Below are positions 11,701-26,700 of a stretch of DNA of 38,822 nucleotides, piece after piece. Made by a program: the position numbers and the translations under genes. Origin of the DNA: Rodentolepis nana (lineage: Eukaryota > Platyhelminthes > Cestoda > Cyclophyllidea > Hymenolepididae); contig UZAE01012512.1 in the NCBI GenBank assembly GCA_900617975.1, positions 1 to 38,822 of the forward strand, in the 5' to 3' direction. Under the pieces are notes generated by a model. The model was not told the DNA's origin. It was given only the letters and a program-made list of their open reading frames with translations, and searched no databases. How positions within the stretch are numbered: the first letter of the stretch is position 1; the number at the start of each line of letters is the position of its first letter.

Positions 11701-14700
11701 TTTGCAAAAATGGATAACGAATCAGTTACATGAGTAGTGGGGCAGTCATCAAAGTGCTTTCACCATCATTACCGAAAAATGGCCAATTGGCAATCAGGAG
11801 ACTCATCAATCCAATTAGGTTTAATCATCTCAGAGTGCTACATCAAAAGATATCCACTCCCTATGATTCCATAATTCTCACCATTGCCGCTCTGATTCCA
11901 GAAACTCGAGGGCACCCTTTAAAATGAAGTGGACAAAATTCTTGAAGTGGGAAAGGCTCAAATACCAGTACTAAAATTTGATTAAGTCAGAAATGAAGGG
12001 TTCACAAATTTAAACTTCTCCAAAAGGCTATGCAAATGTTAAAAAACTACTTCAGAGAACACAATTCAATGCAAGATTCAACTATCTACCTTTCTACAGG
12101 GAAACAGAAGAGTTCTGAAACTCTTCTCAATTCCAATAAACAACGAATCTGAAGGAGCTAAGATCCGGAATAGTCCGAGAAAGGGGCTTAAATGACTTCC
12201 GTTTGTGTAGGATCTCAAATAGGCTGAAAAGTCATATAGGAATCGAGCCTCACTTTTGTATCTCATAACTGAATACCAACTGTTTAATATCCTAAAGAAT
12301 GGCAATCATGGTTCAATATGATTACAATAAAACGGAACCTCTATATTTATGCAACGTTACTTTACTTTACGAAACTTAAAATTCATCCTTTCTCCAGACT
12401 TCCCTCTGCCTGTTGATTTTACAACAGATGACTTCTTGTTTAACCCTGTCCAGTTAAGCAGGAGCTGATTCAATATCGAGCTAAAGTTGGTCACAAGGAA
12501 CTTTTACTCTGAGAGGAACAAGTCCTACGCTTGTCAAAGAATAGTGTACTAAAATCTCCACAGTCTTTCAAACTAGAGGAGCAAAGCGTCCAAAAGAAGA
12601 ATTCTTCTGATCATTAGATCAAAATCGTTTCAACCAACGAGAGTGTAGGGAAAATTAAGACGAATCTCTAGGAAGAGAGAGCAATAACCGTCTAAATATA
12701 ATTCCTCCCAATATGTATGTAATTTCGAGATGAGGTTAGAAAAATCTACCTTGCATTTCAGAGACGCAATTTTCTGCTTTTAAAATGGAATAATACCTGT
12801 GAAAAAAATAAACTAAAAAATGTAACTCCCTCAATATAAAATTTGCATCACGGGGCGAATACTTTATTTGCATTTTTGAGTGAATTATACGCCTGTGGGC
12901 AAGAAGAATAGAATTTTTTTCACTACATCTCATTGAAAATGGATATTATAGTTGTATCACTCGTTTTGGTAATTGTACAAATTATCCAAAAGAACTTGGT
13001 TAGATCACATCAAATCATAAGCTCTCATTGTAAGTGGCATATATAACGGTCGATTGGAAATAGTGGAGCATGTCCAGAATTCAGGAAATTTGTTTATAAA
13101 CTAGATGCTTGTATACTTAGTCTTTACGTAAGGCAAATAGACTATTAGTGGGATGTTAAATGGATTTTGGCTGCATTTCTACGTTCTCCGTCATTTTATA
13201 CTTCTTCCGTTATAACCCACGACCCCCCCCCCTCCCCTCTTTTTTCACCTAAGTCACCACCATTCTGCTTACGTCAGTTCGGCAAAATCTTGATTATTCT
13301 AATAAGACTGATTTATAGTTTACCCAGTTAGTTAGCACTAGAGAGTTGATTGCATCGTTCCCTCTTCTCTTCATACCATTTGTAGCATATTAACTTGTTG
13401 GCTGGTTTTGACAACTTTATTTCGCTCTTAATTAATGCAATTTTATTACGGAAATCAACGTTCACATGCTGTGGCCTGTTGACAATGTGGCCTTGGCGAG
13501 GCATGTCGAACACTCATCGAAAAATGCAAAAGCCGAATGAGTGGGTAGATGAATAAATGCACCTCAATACTTAAGTGTGTGTGTGTGTATGTGAGAGAGA
13601 GAGATGGAGGAAGAGAGAAGGTGGAAGTTAGAACATAAGGTGCAAAATTAGATCTAAAACACCTCGCCGAATAATCGATGCGCGTGGCTTTACTCAAATG
13701 ATTCTATAATTCCCTATAATTATTCTTAGTTAACTCATGATACGATGATGATTTGATAGACACAGTGAAGGTATCTTTAATATTGTTTATACCAAATTTT
13801 AGTCAAAACTGCAGAAGCGGCTTGAAAGGCATTAATTTGCATAATTAGGTCTGGTAGGTTGTAACAAAGCAAACTCTCTTTCTCTCACTCTCTCCCACCC
13901 CCAGTAAGTAAAGGCAGAGGAACATTTAATTTGGTGATTTAATTATGCAAAAAGCACTTCTGTGCATTTCCTTTCTTAGCCAATTCATCTTGAATGTTCG
14001 AGCTAATTTTATGACATAAGCAAATAAAACTCTCTTCATTTATTCGCATTTTAATAATAATTTTTATCTCTAAATTTGAAAATCTAATAAAACGGATTTT
14101 ATTAGAAATGTCATTATTGAGAATAGGCTTAGCTAATTTTGTGATCTGGAGAGCAAATAATCGCATATAAATTGAAGCAGTTTAGATAAAAAGAAGATGT
14201 CAGTCATGAAAAGTTCAGAATCTTGTCATGTCGAACAGAATAAAGAATTATTATATAACAGAATTGAAAGTTAATAGGAATAGAATGTCCTAGGGACTGC
14301 AAGAATACAAATGGAGATTAAATTTAACGTTATGCTTCTACGGGAGAACAGACTCCTTGTTATTAGCCTTTGATTTTCTATTACAACATAAGTTTAGAAA
14401 GTCACACAGTGGTAATTTGACTACTCTAATTCTCTGTTTTAGAAATATTGGATGCAGTATCCTGACACTAAGAATGGACCGTTCGCTCTCAGGGAGACGA
14501 CTGGAGTGTCTGATCCAAAATGCAGCAGCATTCGAAAAACCCGTCATGCCTAAAGTGACAACAACACTTCAAGTCTTCTGTAATTGGTTTATTTGTTAGC
14601 ATTTTTAATTAAGCAATAAGGATGCAACAATTAGCTATGTTCCTTGAAGATTTGGCATCAAGAAGGAAAGTCACTTTGCTGATCATCAATACAGTTAATA

Positions 14701-17700
14701 GCATTGATTGAATTGGTTTATATCCAGGTTGGTTTGTGGAAAGTGTCATCAGTCCAGCCGAAAACATGTGGAGTGATTGGAAGCTCTCTTTGCAAAATTT
14801 TGCTTTATTTTGCAGTAAGAAAATAAATGCACATAAAATAGATTTACTAAATAAGGTTAGCTGTGTGAAATTTCATTTCCTCATTTAATCCTCATGTCAT
14901 TTTATTTTATTTCAGACATTAAAAATATGAATATCACGAAAAATATTTCAAATAACAAAATGATTGGCGAAGCCTATCGGGAAAATGAGACAGTTCGGTT
15001 TCATTGTACAGTCGATTCAAATCCTAAAGAACTGCGTTACGTGTAAGTTGTTGTTATTGTCTATAAAAATACCGCCATCGGAGTTAATGCAACGGCCTAT
15101 ACTCTTACTGCTTTCTCTTAATGTTAAAAAACAAGGGTGGAAAGGGAGCGACAGCATGCATGTCCATCACATGGAAAATGACGAGACGGAAATTCGCTTA
15201 TCTGATTTGATTCAATGAATTCTGATTAATATATATGCCATAGGCGGAAATGAGTGTTAATTTGTAAGTTCTAATAGAAGAAGCAATAAAGAAAAATGGG
15301 AATCAGTAGGTTTGTTAGTTTTTCCCACTGTTTAAAAGCTAGTGAAGGATATTGGAGTCTTGCGGATCGAAGATCCTTCCAATTTCTAGCTCAATTTTTC
15401 AGACAATAAGGCAAACAGGGGAGATACGCGAAGGTGAATGCTTAAAGGGAGGTATGGAGAAGAGGACTGATCATTCATTCAGAAGGTGTTAGTTAAAAGA
15501 CGTGCAGTCCCAAGGTGGTAGTTGAGACCAACTGAGTGGTTTAATAAATTGAGCCACTTATGGAAAAATTATGATGATTCTGTAAGGTAATTTGAGGTCA
15601 GTCCGGGAGAGGGGAGGGGGGGGGGTTGACACTACATTTTCTCTAATTTGTCCATTATCGGAAGGTAGTAATAACAGGACACTATTTCCGTTGTAAAATG
15701 TATAAATGCAAAATCCTTTCTGGAAGTATCGGAATTCCATATCCTCATATGGGATGCAATTCACTACTTAAAGCTCATATTCTCAGACTTCTTTAGTTAG
15801 AATTCAAAGTGAGATTTCGACAGCAGTATTAAAAGTTGATATATTTGGGCTGTTGATCATATTCACCCAATTCAGAACAAGAGGTGAATAGAGGCGAATC
15901 TCTATCACGACTATTGACAACAGAATGACTGCAAAAAATTTTGTTTTCTTCAAAATGGAATCCTTATTCCATTGGAAAATCACTAACCCTCAGAGTTTAT
16001 GAATAATTAAGCGAATAATCGGCTTAATCGAGACTTCCCTTTTCGGCTCTTAATCCCATGAGATTTTGGGAGATACCTCTGCGAAATTAGATTAAATTAT
16101 GTAATTAGAGAACACTTTACCTAATAAATTCACAATTCTTGAATGCGTTTTTTATGATATAAAACAACTTCTATGCACTAAAGCCAATCGATTTATCGAA
16201 ACTCCAATTTAGTAGACAGGAAATCCCCTCTTCAAAATTAATGAATAAAAGTGCATAACTTATTTTTAAGTCGGAATACTGAAGGTGGGAAGCAACCATA
16301 ACAACTGTAGATAGATGGGTCATTTAAAGGCAAGATGAGATGCAAGTGGGTTTTGAGTGCAGCGAAGTGAAGTGTTATTAATAAACTCGGTTTGAGCAGG
16401 CATTCAAACGCAAATTGACTTTGATCAAAATCATTTAGCCTAACTTATGTGGAAAACGATTTCTTGTAAATTATTTAATTCTTCAGGTTAATAAGTATGA
16501 CTATTCCCCCAAATATCCGATTAATGACACTTCTTATTGTATTTTTTTAATGTGGGTAGACAATTGTGCTTGAATAAGTAACGCTCTATTTTTGATATCC
16601 TTCATGTCGCAGGAAATTTAAAGGAGTTAGCATGAGTGATTTCTAGACTATCGGTGCTTTTAACAAACATTTCATGGCTTCAAGTTTCAAAATTCTGATC
16701 TCATAATTCACCGGGGTCATGCTTTGATTCATCATATTTTATGTTTATTAATCGAGTTCGTTTTCTGTTGCAAGATCAAGACGCGGCAGCGTGATTTTGT
16801 ATGATGATAAGATGGAGGGCAAATGCAAATAACTTGAAAGTGATTAACGACCGTTGGATAAGGACTGTAATTAAGAAAAGAGGGTTTAGGAACTGAAATT
16901 AGAATGCTTTTCAATATCTTTGATACACTGCTTTAAAAACGCAATAGGTCAAACAAAAATAAGTAATAACTAAGTGTTCTTTAATAAACAAAAGTTTACA
17001 TTATTTGTTGGAATCAAATTTCGTTGTGTGTCAAAAAATATATCAATAAAATAACTTTAATCTTGATCTAATTGAAAGCATTGTAGAGGAGTAACTTAGA
17101 GTAATCATTACTGCTCCCGAAAGGAGAAAATACAATAGATCTCAATGAACAAAACATTTATCACTCATGCATAGGGCAGAAATTGTTCTGAAATAAGGCA
17201 ATCAGAATACTGATATTTAGTTAGGCGAAAAAATTTGATAGCGAAATTGGGTCTGCAGTACAACTGATGTCAATGGCCAAATTAAACACCAAGGATTAGG
17301 TTTATATTAGCTTATGCTTAAAATAAAGTACATTGTGATCAACTAAACAGGATAAATCTCGTTTTCCTATCATTCCCACATCGTTTCCAAATGCCAATTT
17401 TGCGCCATTCGCCTAGACTGCGATAAGCGAACACGATAGCAAACGTCAATTCAAATTTTTAAATGATAAGTTAATTAACATGGAGGCACTCTTTCTTGAG
17501 AAAAATATTTATAATTAACTTCTACAACAAAATTTAATTAGAAAAGAGAAGATTTAAATAATTAAAAACTTTAATAGAAATTCGTTAAAAGTAACGACGT
17601 GTAGACATTTAAGAATATTAATTTATTCCAAATATATTTTATGGACTTTAAAATCTTTTTGTTAACTTTTTAATCGCCACTGTTTTCACTCCCACTTAAA

Positions 17701-20700
17701 AAAAAACATTAAAAGCACAATAAGTACATCTTATACTCTGTTTTTTGCGATAGATTTTTAATTGTTCATTGATGCCCTAATTTCTGTAATAACTGCTCAC
17801 CCTCAAGTAGTAGGGATATTTGTTTCACACACAAATGTTGAAATTCACATCGTGGATAATTTCTCAAGAAAACATTCCTAAGATGGTGGTCCTATCATTC
17901 GTGAAAAATATATTTTGTAAAAATTAAACAGCCTCAAGTTTTGAGTTCGACAAATTAATCCGTGGAATTTTAAAAAAAAATTGTGCTAAGCATATTTAAG
18001 CAACAGAAAGAACTAGAAGGAATACCTTTGGAAAAGGTGTGTAGATTGTCCAATACTATGAGAAACTTTATCGAGAAGTAGAAGTCAGTGTCAGGGAATA
18101 GAGAAAACCTTTATTCATCTAAGTTACAAAATCATTAGATCAAATTTGACTTTCTTTTTATTGGCTGGTTAATCGTAGGACAAAACTGCGTACCGCGGTA
18201 TCAGGTGACATTCACATATGGTGCAAAGGAGTTGACCAGAGAGTGTTTCATCTTTTGTGGTAATCGACCAGCGTGGAACTTCCCATCTAGTTTTCATTTT
18301 CAGAGCCGAAGGCACCGAGAAGCCTTATTTATCTTTTCTCCTTTCACTTTGTGCTTGATGTTTATTGATGTAGAAATAGAATTAGTAGCTTGATTCATCA
18401 TTCCAATTAGACATCTCTTCCAATAAAATACCTGCTCGGCATTTGTAAAAATTGAACTGATTACACCCAACGCGTGGTATGTGTTATAACATATATTGAA
18501 ATTTCTTAGTTTCAACTTGTCTTTGGGTAATCACACTAAGCCCAGCTATATTTGTGGTAATTCATCTCCAGGCGGTTGTAGTTAGCTTCTTAATCAGCAT
18601 TCACTATCCCACAACAAGCAATTTAATGAATAAATTAGTCCACAATTTATGCAGTCCACGGATATGACTTCACTTTTAAATTCATTTGTGAACTTTAGAA
18701 CTTAAACGTTTAAACCCATCAACGTAAAACGTGAGCTTTTTAATGCCACAACAGCGTTCCGAAATTTCAAACAATTTCCCCATTCTTCACTCCATATTCT
18801 TCTACTTGAGCATTTCCTTTTGTTAATACAACCTCAAATAGTACATGATATTTTTCCCAAAGGTAGCATGAATTTAACACTTCTGAACCGTCAATTGCTC
18901 ATATGTTTTGAGCTTAGTTACAAAACCTGTAAAATACGTTGCAAAGAAGTCCACTAAGCATGAAAGCCCAAAAACGATTGAATCATCTCTTAAAATGCAC
19001 AGTACAGAACAGAATGCAACTTATGAGCATTTGTAAAAGTGCTAAACCTTTTTTAAACGAAACGAACCTCTGAAGATTTGCAGCGTCATTGCTTCACGAA
19101 TAGTAGACTTACGCTAAACTCTACGTAACTGAGAAGCAGCAAAATCTAAACTTAAGTTTTTCAATTTATTTCATCGTTTTTAATAAAATTTGATTATTTC
19201 TTTCTTTGGAAGAAATTCGAAAAAAGGGATTTGAATTTGACAATTTTACAATTAAAAGGTAAAAGGATAGTAGAATTAGTTGTGACAAGCCTCAAAATGT
19301 ACTTCGATGATATGAATTTGATTTTATGCAACGGAAATGTCAATGGATTTGATAGATTTGATCGCTAAGATGATTAAAAATGGTGAAATATGGATTGGAA
19401 TTCCATCAACGAATATAGCTCCTCGAAAGTGTTGTCAGCCATTTGAATATATATGTATATTTATTCACTTTATGGGAACATAAATTTCAGTTCAGTTAAA
19501 ATTCTACTTTAACACTTGTCATCTCGCTAGGTTACAGTTTTTTAAATATGAGAGTTTATCTATGGTTTGTAATTAATAAGTATTCAAATTAAAAATCTTC
19601 TTATGATAAAATGAATAATGGGACTTAGAGAGTTATTATTATTGCTGGCTGTTCAAGAAAGGACTAGGGCCTAACCAGTTTATTTCAACTCCAAGCTGCA
19701 ACATACTGGCTTATCGTCTCAGAGAGAGAGAGAGAGAGGGAGGGGGCGAGAGAGAGAGAATTCGAAAAATGTATGCAGGTGTGAACTAGTGGAAAAGTGC
19801 TATCTCAGCCATGTTGGTGAGACTGAGGTATATTTAAGGCCAGTTAAGAAACACATCAGTCGTTTAATCACACGCCAGCTGCATGCCAGCCACTTGCGAA
19901 TGCATAATAGTCCTCTAGAGGGAAAGTTTTGCCCATAGAAGTGAATTGCACTACTTTAGTGCATATTCCGTGATATGTACTTTAGATTAAAACAACCTTC
20001 TCATCAAATAGCTACACAATCACAGGCATGCTATAGTTCTTTTCTAAAGGCAAAGATTTTCAAGTTTAACCAGCGTTCTAGAATTTTCTATTAGCACGGT
20101 AAATGGACTGGTTTTTTAAGCTTGGTAATTGATACATTCGGATGCAAATGGAGCCGTCATTCTGTCAACTTTATTGTTGCTGATGTCGAGCAAATAACTG
20201 CCAATATTTCGACTTGCATAGGGGAGCAGCAATTCGACATCTCTAATTTTAGAAAGGAGCAATTTGACCGCAATGCTATTGAAAATGGCTAATAATGGTA
20301 ATTAAGCTTATTTAAAATAATTAGTATTTCAATATCGATGACAAATATACATAATCATCTAACCGATCGTATAGGAATAGGATAATGGAAACAGCCTTCG
20401 GGACATTAAAAGCCTAATATTTTTCTGGATTAATCCTTTCTCAATAGCAGGCAGAAAATAATTCCATTCAATGCTGCATCAATAGGTGTTTTAACTCTGA
20501 ATGCAAATTATAAGCCCCATTGCCAGTGGTGTTTCGAATACCCTGTTTTTGCTTCACTTTGGAGATTAAATGTTTCGCTTTACTGGTGCACTGTGTGAAT
20601 ATATTTGCGTCAATTCTAAAGCCTGATTCAAAAGCTAAAAGGAATAGCATTTTTTCGTTAATGCCATTATGCACAAATTAACCTTATCACCACATTGATA

Positions 20701-23700
20701 TTTGCGCTTCTTTCAGCCATTACTCTGTTTCATTTAGCCCACAATGTGGTCTTATCATTTTTTTTATGCTAAATTCAGATTATGTAATACAGATTTTTCC
20801 ATGTCATACTGTTGCGGTTGCCGTTCGAAATTCGCATTTCTTGTCAGCAAATGTGCTTTTTCATCTGTGTTTATCATGTCTTTTTAAAAGGATGCGAGTA
20901 TCCTGTCTCTGCTCAGTTCTGTCTTAGCAAAAAACTATTTGCTTTAATTTTTGGAAAAAAAGCTATTTTTATGCATTCGTTTCTCGTATTTCTGTGGCTC
21001 AGATGAAATTAAACACCTCTTAGAGTGTTTCCTTTTCAACTGGATCTAGATTTCAGTGTTTAGTATTGTAATCAAAATACAAACGTGGGAGCCTCTTTTT
21101 CAATCGGTTCGTCATATTTGTACCCGAAAGTAGTTACTTTGGTTGTCGTAGGTAATTTTTTGCTTCGACTTATAAGCAGACCTTGATGATACGAACCCGA
21201 ATTTGTGGCTATAACTCACCTTTAACGTTTCACTTTGTCAACTTCACAGTAGATAGGTCTGTGCAGATAGCTTACAAGTGCCTAATTAGAGAAAGTCAAA
21301 AAGGCGATTCATTAATGAAGAAGCAAGATTTAATGCAGGTGAAACCACATGATCATTTGAATGAATAAAAACGTATTTGGCCTGGTGGCGAAATGAGATG
21401 TCCTGATCATTAAGCATTGTTAGAATTGAAACAACTAAAAGGAAACACTAAAAATAAATCTAAGTAATAAAATTAAAGCAAGTCTCGTTTAAAATAGAAA
21501 AAAACAGCCTGCATAAAAAACTCAATATATTAGATAAAATTTCTAAGAATTTATTTCATTATTATTATTATTCCATCTTCAAGCAGAATTATCAATTCCA
21601 AAGGCCCTTCCATTCTTATTTCCATTTTCCAACGAAACAACAAGAGCAATAAGATAGAGAGGGAGAGAGGGAGAGAGAGGTAGCATGCAGGACTTTAAAT
21701 GGAAGAACAGGAAGTTGTCAGTGGCGGTGGTGATTTGTTGGTGGTAAAGAGGCTCCCTGTAATTACAGAAGGTTATATATGGCTCGAGAAGGTAGCATGA
21801 AGAGGTACAGGAATCTTAGTATATCATAATATAGTTGGAGAGTAAAGCGTGACGATTATCATTAAATGGTTATATAAATGGCTAACACTTAAAATACAAT
21901 AAGTCTACTTGAAGAAGTATGATAATTCTGAATTGTAGGCTGACGTCACAATATGTGTTCTACAGCAAAAAACATTGAAGCGATGAGATATTAACCCCCT
22001 AAAGTCAAGTGATTTGACAGCCCTTTATATAGTGCTAATCACAATGAAGCCCTCATCTCTACGATTGTGTTAATGGTAACAACAAATGGCAGAGAAGTAA
22101 AGTGAAGAAAACGCCTTAGGCGATAAATCCTCATAACTACTTTACCTTTTTACTTTATTCTAGAATAGTCCTTACGGAATTATTATTATTATTATTTCAA
22201 ATGGCAGGCATTAAGATATTGATCATAGTTCTATAGCTGACTTCTGGCCTCCCAGTATCTCTGGGTTTCTGTCGTTGTCTTTAGAGCTGGACACCGAATC
22301 AGGTGGGTCTTCTTCATTTTCTCCTGTAGGTCATATGGAGAACGTGTTGGTTGAGCGTATACGCTTATTCTGTGAAGGTGCTTAACCAGACAATCATGCC
22401 TGGTACGTAGTCAGTGTGCTCATTACCTATAATACCACAGTGCCAAGGGATCCAACGAAAAACTGTTGTTTTGTTTTTTTCTCCCAGTAACTGATGCAGT
22501 TTTGGGTGTTCCTCTGTTTCAAGTTGAATGTATTGCTGTCTGTGAGTACGAAAGAATTACTGCTTCGGTGGATTTCGTATCAAGGCAGCACAATTGGCCT
22601 AATGCTCTCTTATTGGTCTTTATTTCTCCTTTGAATACGGAATAGTTTTTTACTGCTGCTGCATAGAAAGAGAATAGTTTAGAGTAAACACCTGCACCAA
22701 CGTTTTCTTGGTTTTCTATGTATGACTCATCAGTGTTGGCTTGATGCCATTGATCTGCAGGGGAGTTTACATTAATTGTCTCAATGGCCAATAAGCACAT
22801 TTGTTCTGGAGGGGTATCTCCTTTCATGAAATGGTTAAACAGTTTGGTGCAACATTGTGCATCAGTATCTGCTCATGGGTTTTGGGGTAGAGAGAGGGTT
22901 TTGGTTTTTAGCAATTTGCAAAGCTTTCTTAGGTTCATGGCTTTCTATTTTAGGCCAGATTGCAATTTTAGGTGTCTTGGTTTATTTTCGTAGGTGCTGT
23001 AGAATTTGTCCCTGGGAATGCGCAGTAGCTGCCCATGCAGGATAAAGGAAGGCATTGTGGTGTTCCCTCTAATCAGGAGCATTACATCAATGGGTGTTGA
23101 TTTTGTCCCTCCAGTAATTAGTTGCAATGCCTTGTTGTGGGTCTTGTCCTTACCAAATTACACACAAGCATTCAATTTTGAAAAAAATGTTTATTTTTAG
23201 AATGTAAGTTTATTCAAAGAGTTCAAAGTGCTAATTATTTCATTTAATGAGGTAAAAAGGGAAGCATGCAATATTTAAAATTGGTAATAATAAATCTATT
23301 TATGTCCACCTATCACAATGCGACAACGCCCATTCTTTCAATTTTATATTTATGCCCGTAAGCATTTTATATGTTATTATTGTGCTTCCTTTAGTAGTAA
23401 AATTAAGAATTTTACTACTTTACTAAACGGCTAGAACATATCAATAATTCATCTCATAAGGGGATCAGTGTATATTATCCGAAATAATTTTTAACGACAG
23501 GACTTCACAATTTGGAATTCTTTCAATAGGTTGAAAGCATTCATTGGAACCGAAAGCCCTTAAATGGGAGCATGCTCGATTTGAAAAAGTATTTAGGAAG
23601 TAGATGTGAATTCCATGGGGGGGGGGGATCAAAAGAATCATTAGGTCAACTGGCATTTTGGCTTGTATTTATTTCTTCTCATTCATTGGTTTCTATTGAT

Positions 23701-26700
23701 GTGTATACGCAGATGGTGGAATATAAGAAGGGTCTGTGGTTTTGAAGTTAATTTACAGAAATAGCACGAGTGTACGACTGAGTCCCTCGCGGTCATGCAA
23801 TGAGCCAAAAACATATGACAGAATTTAAGAACAAAATATTCGAGGGTGAGAGGTCACTTACGACTTGCAGAGTAGGTAGTAGGAAGTTGGAAATGGCAGG
23901 GTCTAAAAGTGCGTTGCCAACGTCGGGAAGCAGTCCATATGCAATAGGACCAAATCGGAATGCGGAATGAGAAAAGATGAGTGAAAGGGGTTGAACAAGG
24001 AGTAAGAAGCTGGAATGTGTGGATGTATGAATCTTGGGGATATTCTGCGGTTTTAAGTCGTGAGTCCTCAGGCTTTAAGCAAATTGAGTAAATAAGTCTA
24101 GCGGTTAACTACAGTTAAATTTAACTAATTCGGGTTCGTTCAATTTGTGTGGAATTCGGTTTTCTAGTCATGTTGCTGGTGCCCGTACAGATTGCGCTCT
24201 TTGGGCCTAAGTCGAGGAGAGAATAATTGGACCACACTGATTATGGAAAGTTCAATTTCATTTGATACTACTTGCAGCATGTGCATTATTTACCAGAAAT
24301 TCCCTTGGAAAGCCAACTAGATCGTAGCTTTTATTGGAGTTTAAAAAAGGCAAAATCTTGTTTGCAAATGGCTGTTAATAAAGCAGATCAATTCACTAAG
24401 AGTTATTAATCAATATGGATTTGGTGAGGGGGGGGGGCGTTGATAAGATTTCAGCCAATAGCAATATCTAATGCTCATGTTAGGTTTTATGGCTCGAACA
24501 TCTCCGGTAGCTACCTGTTGCTTTGTTTGAAAGCCTGATCTTCAGGATTTGCATCGTATATTTTTGCCGAATTCGTTCGTTAATTTGGATGTTCATTCAG
24601 CGATTCCTGATTTAATTTTCTTATACTAGAAGTACTGATGGGTAGTTGTAGCTACTTCCCCTTTAAAATGGCATTGTCTGATAGAACTACGCTCACTGCA
24701 AACTCCAAAACAATTTCAGATTAACCGTTATATGTTCATAGAAGTTTGTATAATATACAAAAAGTCAAACTTTTATTATATTCGAAGGTAGACCGTTTCC
24801 ATGAATTATTAAATCACGGTAGTAAAGTGAGCCTTGAACGCATTTGTTTAAATTATGTAAATAAACAGGAAGTGAGCATGAATTTCCGAATAAAACAACG
24901 GCAGCTGCAGAACTCCAACTTTTTACACTCGTTTGTTTTATTCATGGTTTTGTGATTAGTGCAACCGTTTGCATACAAAAATTCTGCCTTTGTACGCAAG
25001 GCATAGTACTAAAAGTGCTAATTTCTATGTTGAATTAGAAATCAGCCTTTTATTCAAAGAATATTTAAATTTTATTCCCTTCCTTTTTGTCCATATTATT
25101 CAAGCGCCAAAAACAACACGACTTTTCAGGCCCACAATTTAAATATTCTATCTCACCTAAGTGAATATTTGCATACACAAGAATAGGGTGTCACTCTTTC
25201 ATCTTTTACCCTTCTTAACGTAAACAAAAATATTAATTCGAATCAAGGAAGTGGCTGGAAAGATTTGTTAGGAAGGCGTAGAAACGATGACATGGACTGA
25301 TGTGTGTAGAAATAGACTGCGTTTGAAGCTGAGGGAGTATGAGTGCGTGTCCAGTCAGGGGAAAATATGAGGTATTTATGTCTCTTGGGAAGAGGATTAA
25401 CAATGCGTTCAGGAAAGGTGGTGTGCCTGAGGTGGCAACGATCAGTTCAGAACTACCCAATTTCTGCCGCAGTTTCTCGAATAGCTTCAGATCTAGATAA
25501 AAGGGCACAATGGAGTTTGACAAATTTCAACTGGGGATATAGGCGTTGATTATGATCACAACTTAATCGTAGCATTTCGTGACTGGGTGCCATTCTAGTT
25601 TACCTTACGCATAACCATCCCGCTGTTAGCACTGAATCGATTTATTCTTACAACTTCATCGGTCTGAACTCCACATATACCCAAAAGTAATCATTCATGA
25701 ACTATATTCATATGAAGTTGGTCGACTTCTTCACTGCTCATTACATTCAGTAAGCTGCAGCTAAAAAATATTCCCTCTTAGGTGTTTAATATCTAAATAT
25801 ATCCTTCTTCTTCTACCAAATGCTTCTTAAAATATTTTAACAGAACTTATTGAGCAGTCTACTTAAAGTTGAACGGTATTATGATAAAGACGATAATTTG
25901 ATTCAGTGCTTCACTGTTTCTTAATTTTTCAATATTTAGATGGACGCTGAAAGATCCGTCAGTAGTAATATCGGGAGAAAAAATTGCCGGGAAGGGAGAC
26001 AGTGCTAATTATAATATAGAGAAAAAGAGCATCAACGGCATGTCTCAGTTACAACTTGGACCACGAGAACGTGAAATCAGCACCTCGCCTTACCTCGATC
26101 TTTCAATCACATCTCAACTTCATGGACAGTGGTTGCGATGCTGGGCAAGTCCAGTGTTACCTAAAACAGTGGAAAGTGGCGTTTCTATTGGTTCGGCAAC
26201 TTGGAAACACACGTCAATTCTCCTGACTGTTAATTGTGAGTTGTTGCCCATGATTGAAGATAGCATTTTATGGTCATACCCAGAGCAACTGAAACTTTGA
26301 CTTTTTATACTATAAGATATCGCATTCCATGAAATCAGCTTCTATTTTAAGACTACTTGAGGTTGAATAAAAATATGCAAAAGTGGGTTTCGTTTTATCA
26401 AAGTAAATTGTAAAAGTGATCATGTATATCTCTCTTTACATTGCCAGCACCTTTCTCATAACAATAAATTAGAAATATATTTAATCATGGTTATTGTTGG
26501 CTATTAAAAAAGGGCTTTTGTTATTATTAATAGCATATTTTGATATAAAATACTCAATTAATTGTCCAATTGGATCATGTCTTTGATTTATCTCATGACT
26601 TGACGTTAGTAGTGAGCTGTTTGCCTTTTACGCTTCAATTAAATTCTGGCGATTTGACTTATACTTCCTTGCATTTCATTAATTTTATGCTAATTTGATT

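Larger units (their letters stand above)
15043..25939 (+). other. Intron 5 (10.9 kb), splits the Ig3 domain
   Basis: The largest intron; it holds antisense retroelement copy B (about 22180-23165), GA-rich microsatellites at 19721-19760 and 21652-21681, and poly(G) runs at 15616-15625, 23617-23627 and 24428-24437. The remaining open frames are short and without domain features. No alternative Ig exon was recognised. Confidence 0.7.

Noticed and set aside
11730..11927. 65-codon plus-strand frame in intron 3 as an extra exon
   Set aside because: No Ig motif, no suitable splice sites seen, and exons 3 and 4 already join in phase.
13455..13697. 80-codon minus-strand frame
   Set aside because: Much of it is translation of the GT/GA microsatellite.
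18205..18515. Short open frames on both strands in intron 5
   Set aside because: No domain features or plausible splice sites; length is compatible with chance.
22784..23200. Plus-strand open frames over the antisense element
   Set aside because: They are the reverse complement of the retroelement RNase H region, whose minus-strand reading carries recognisable motifs.
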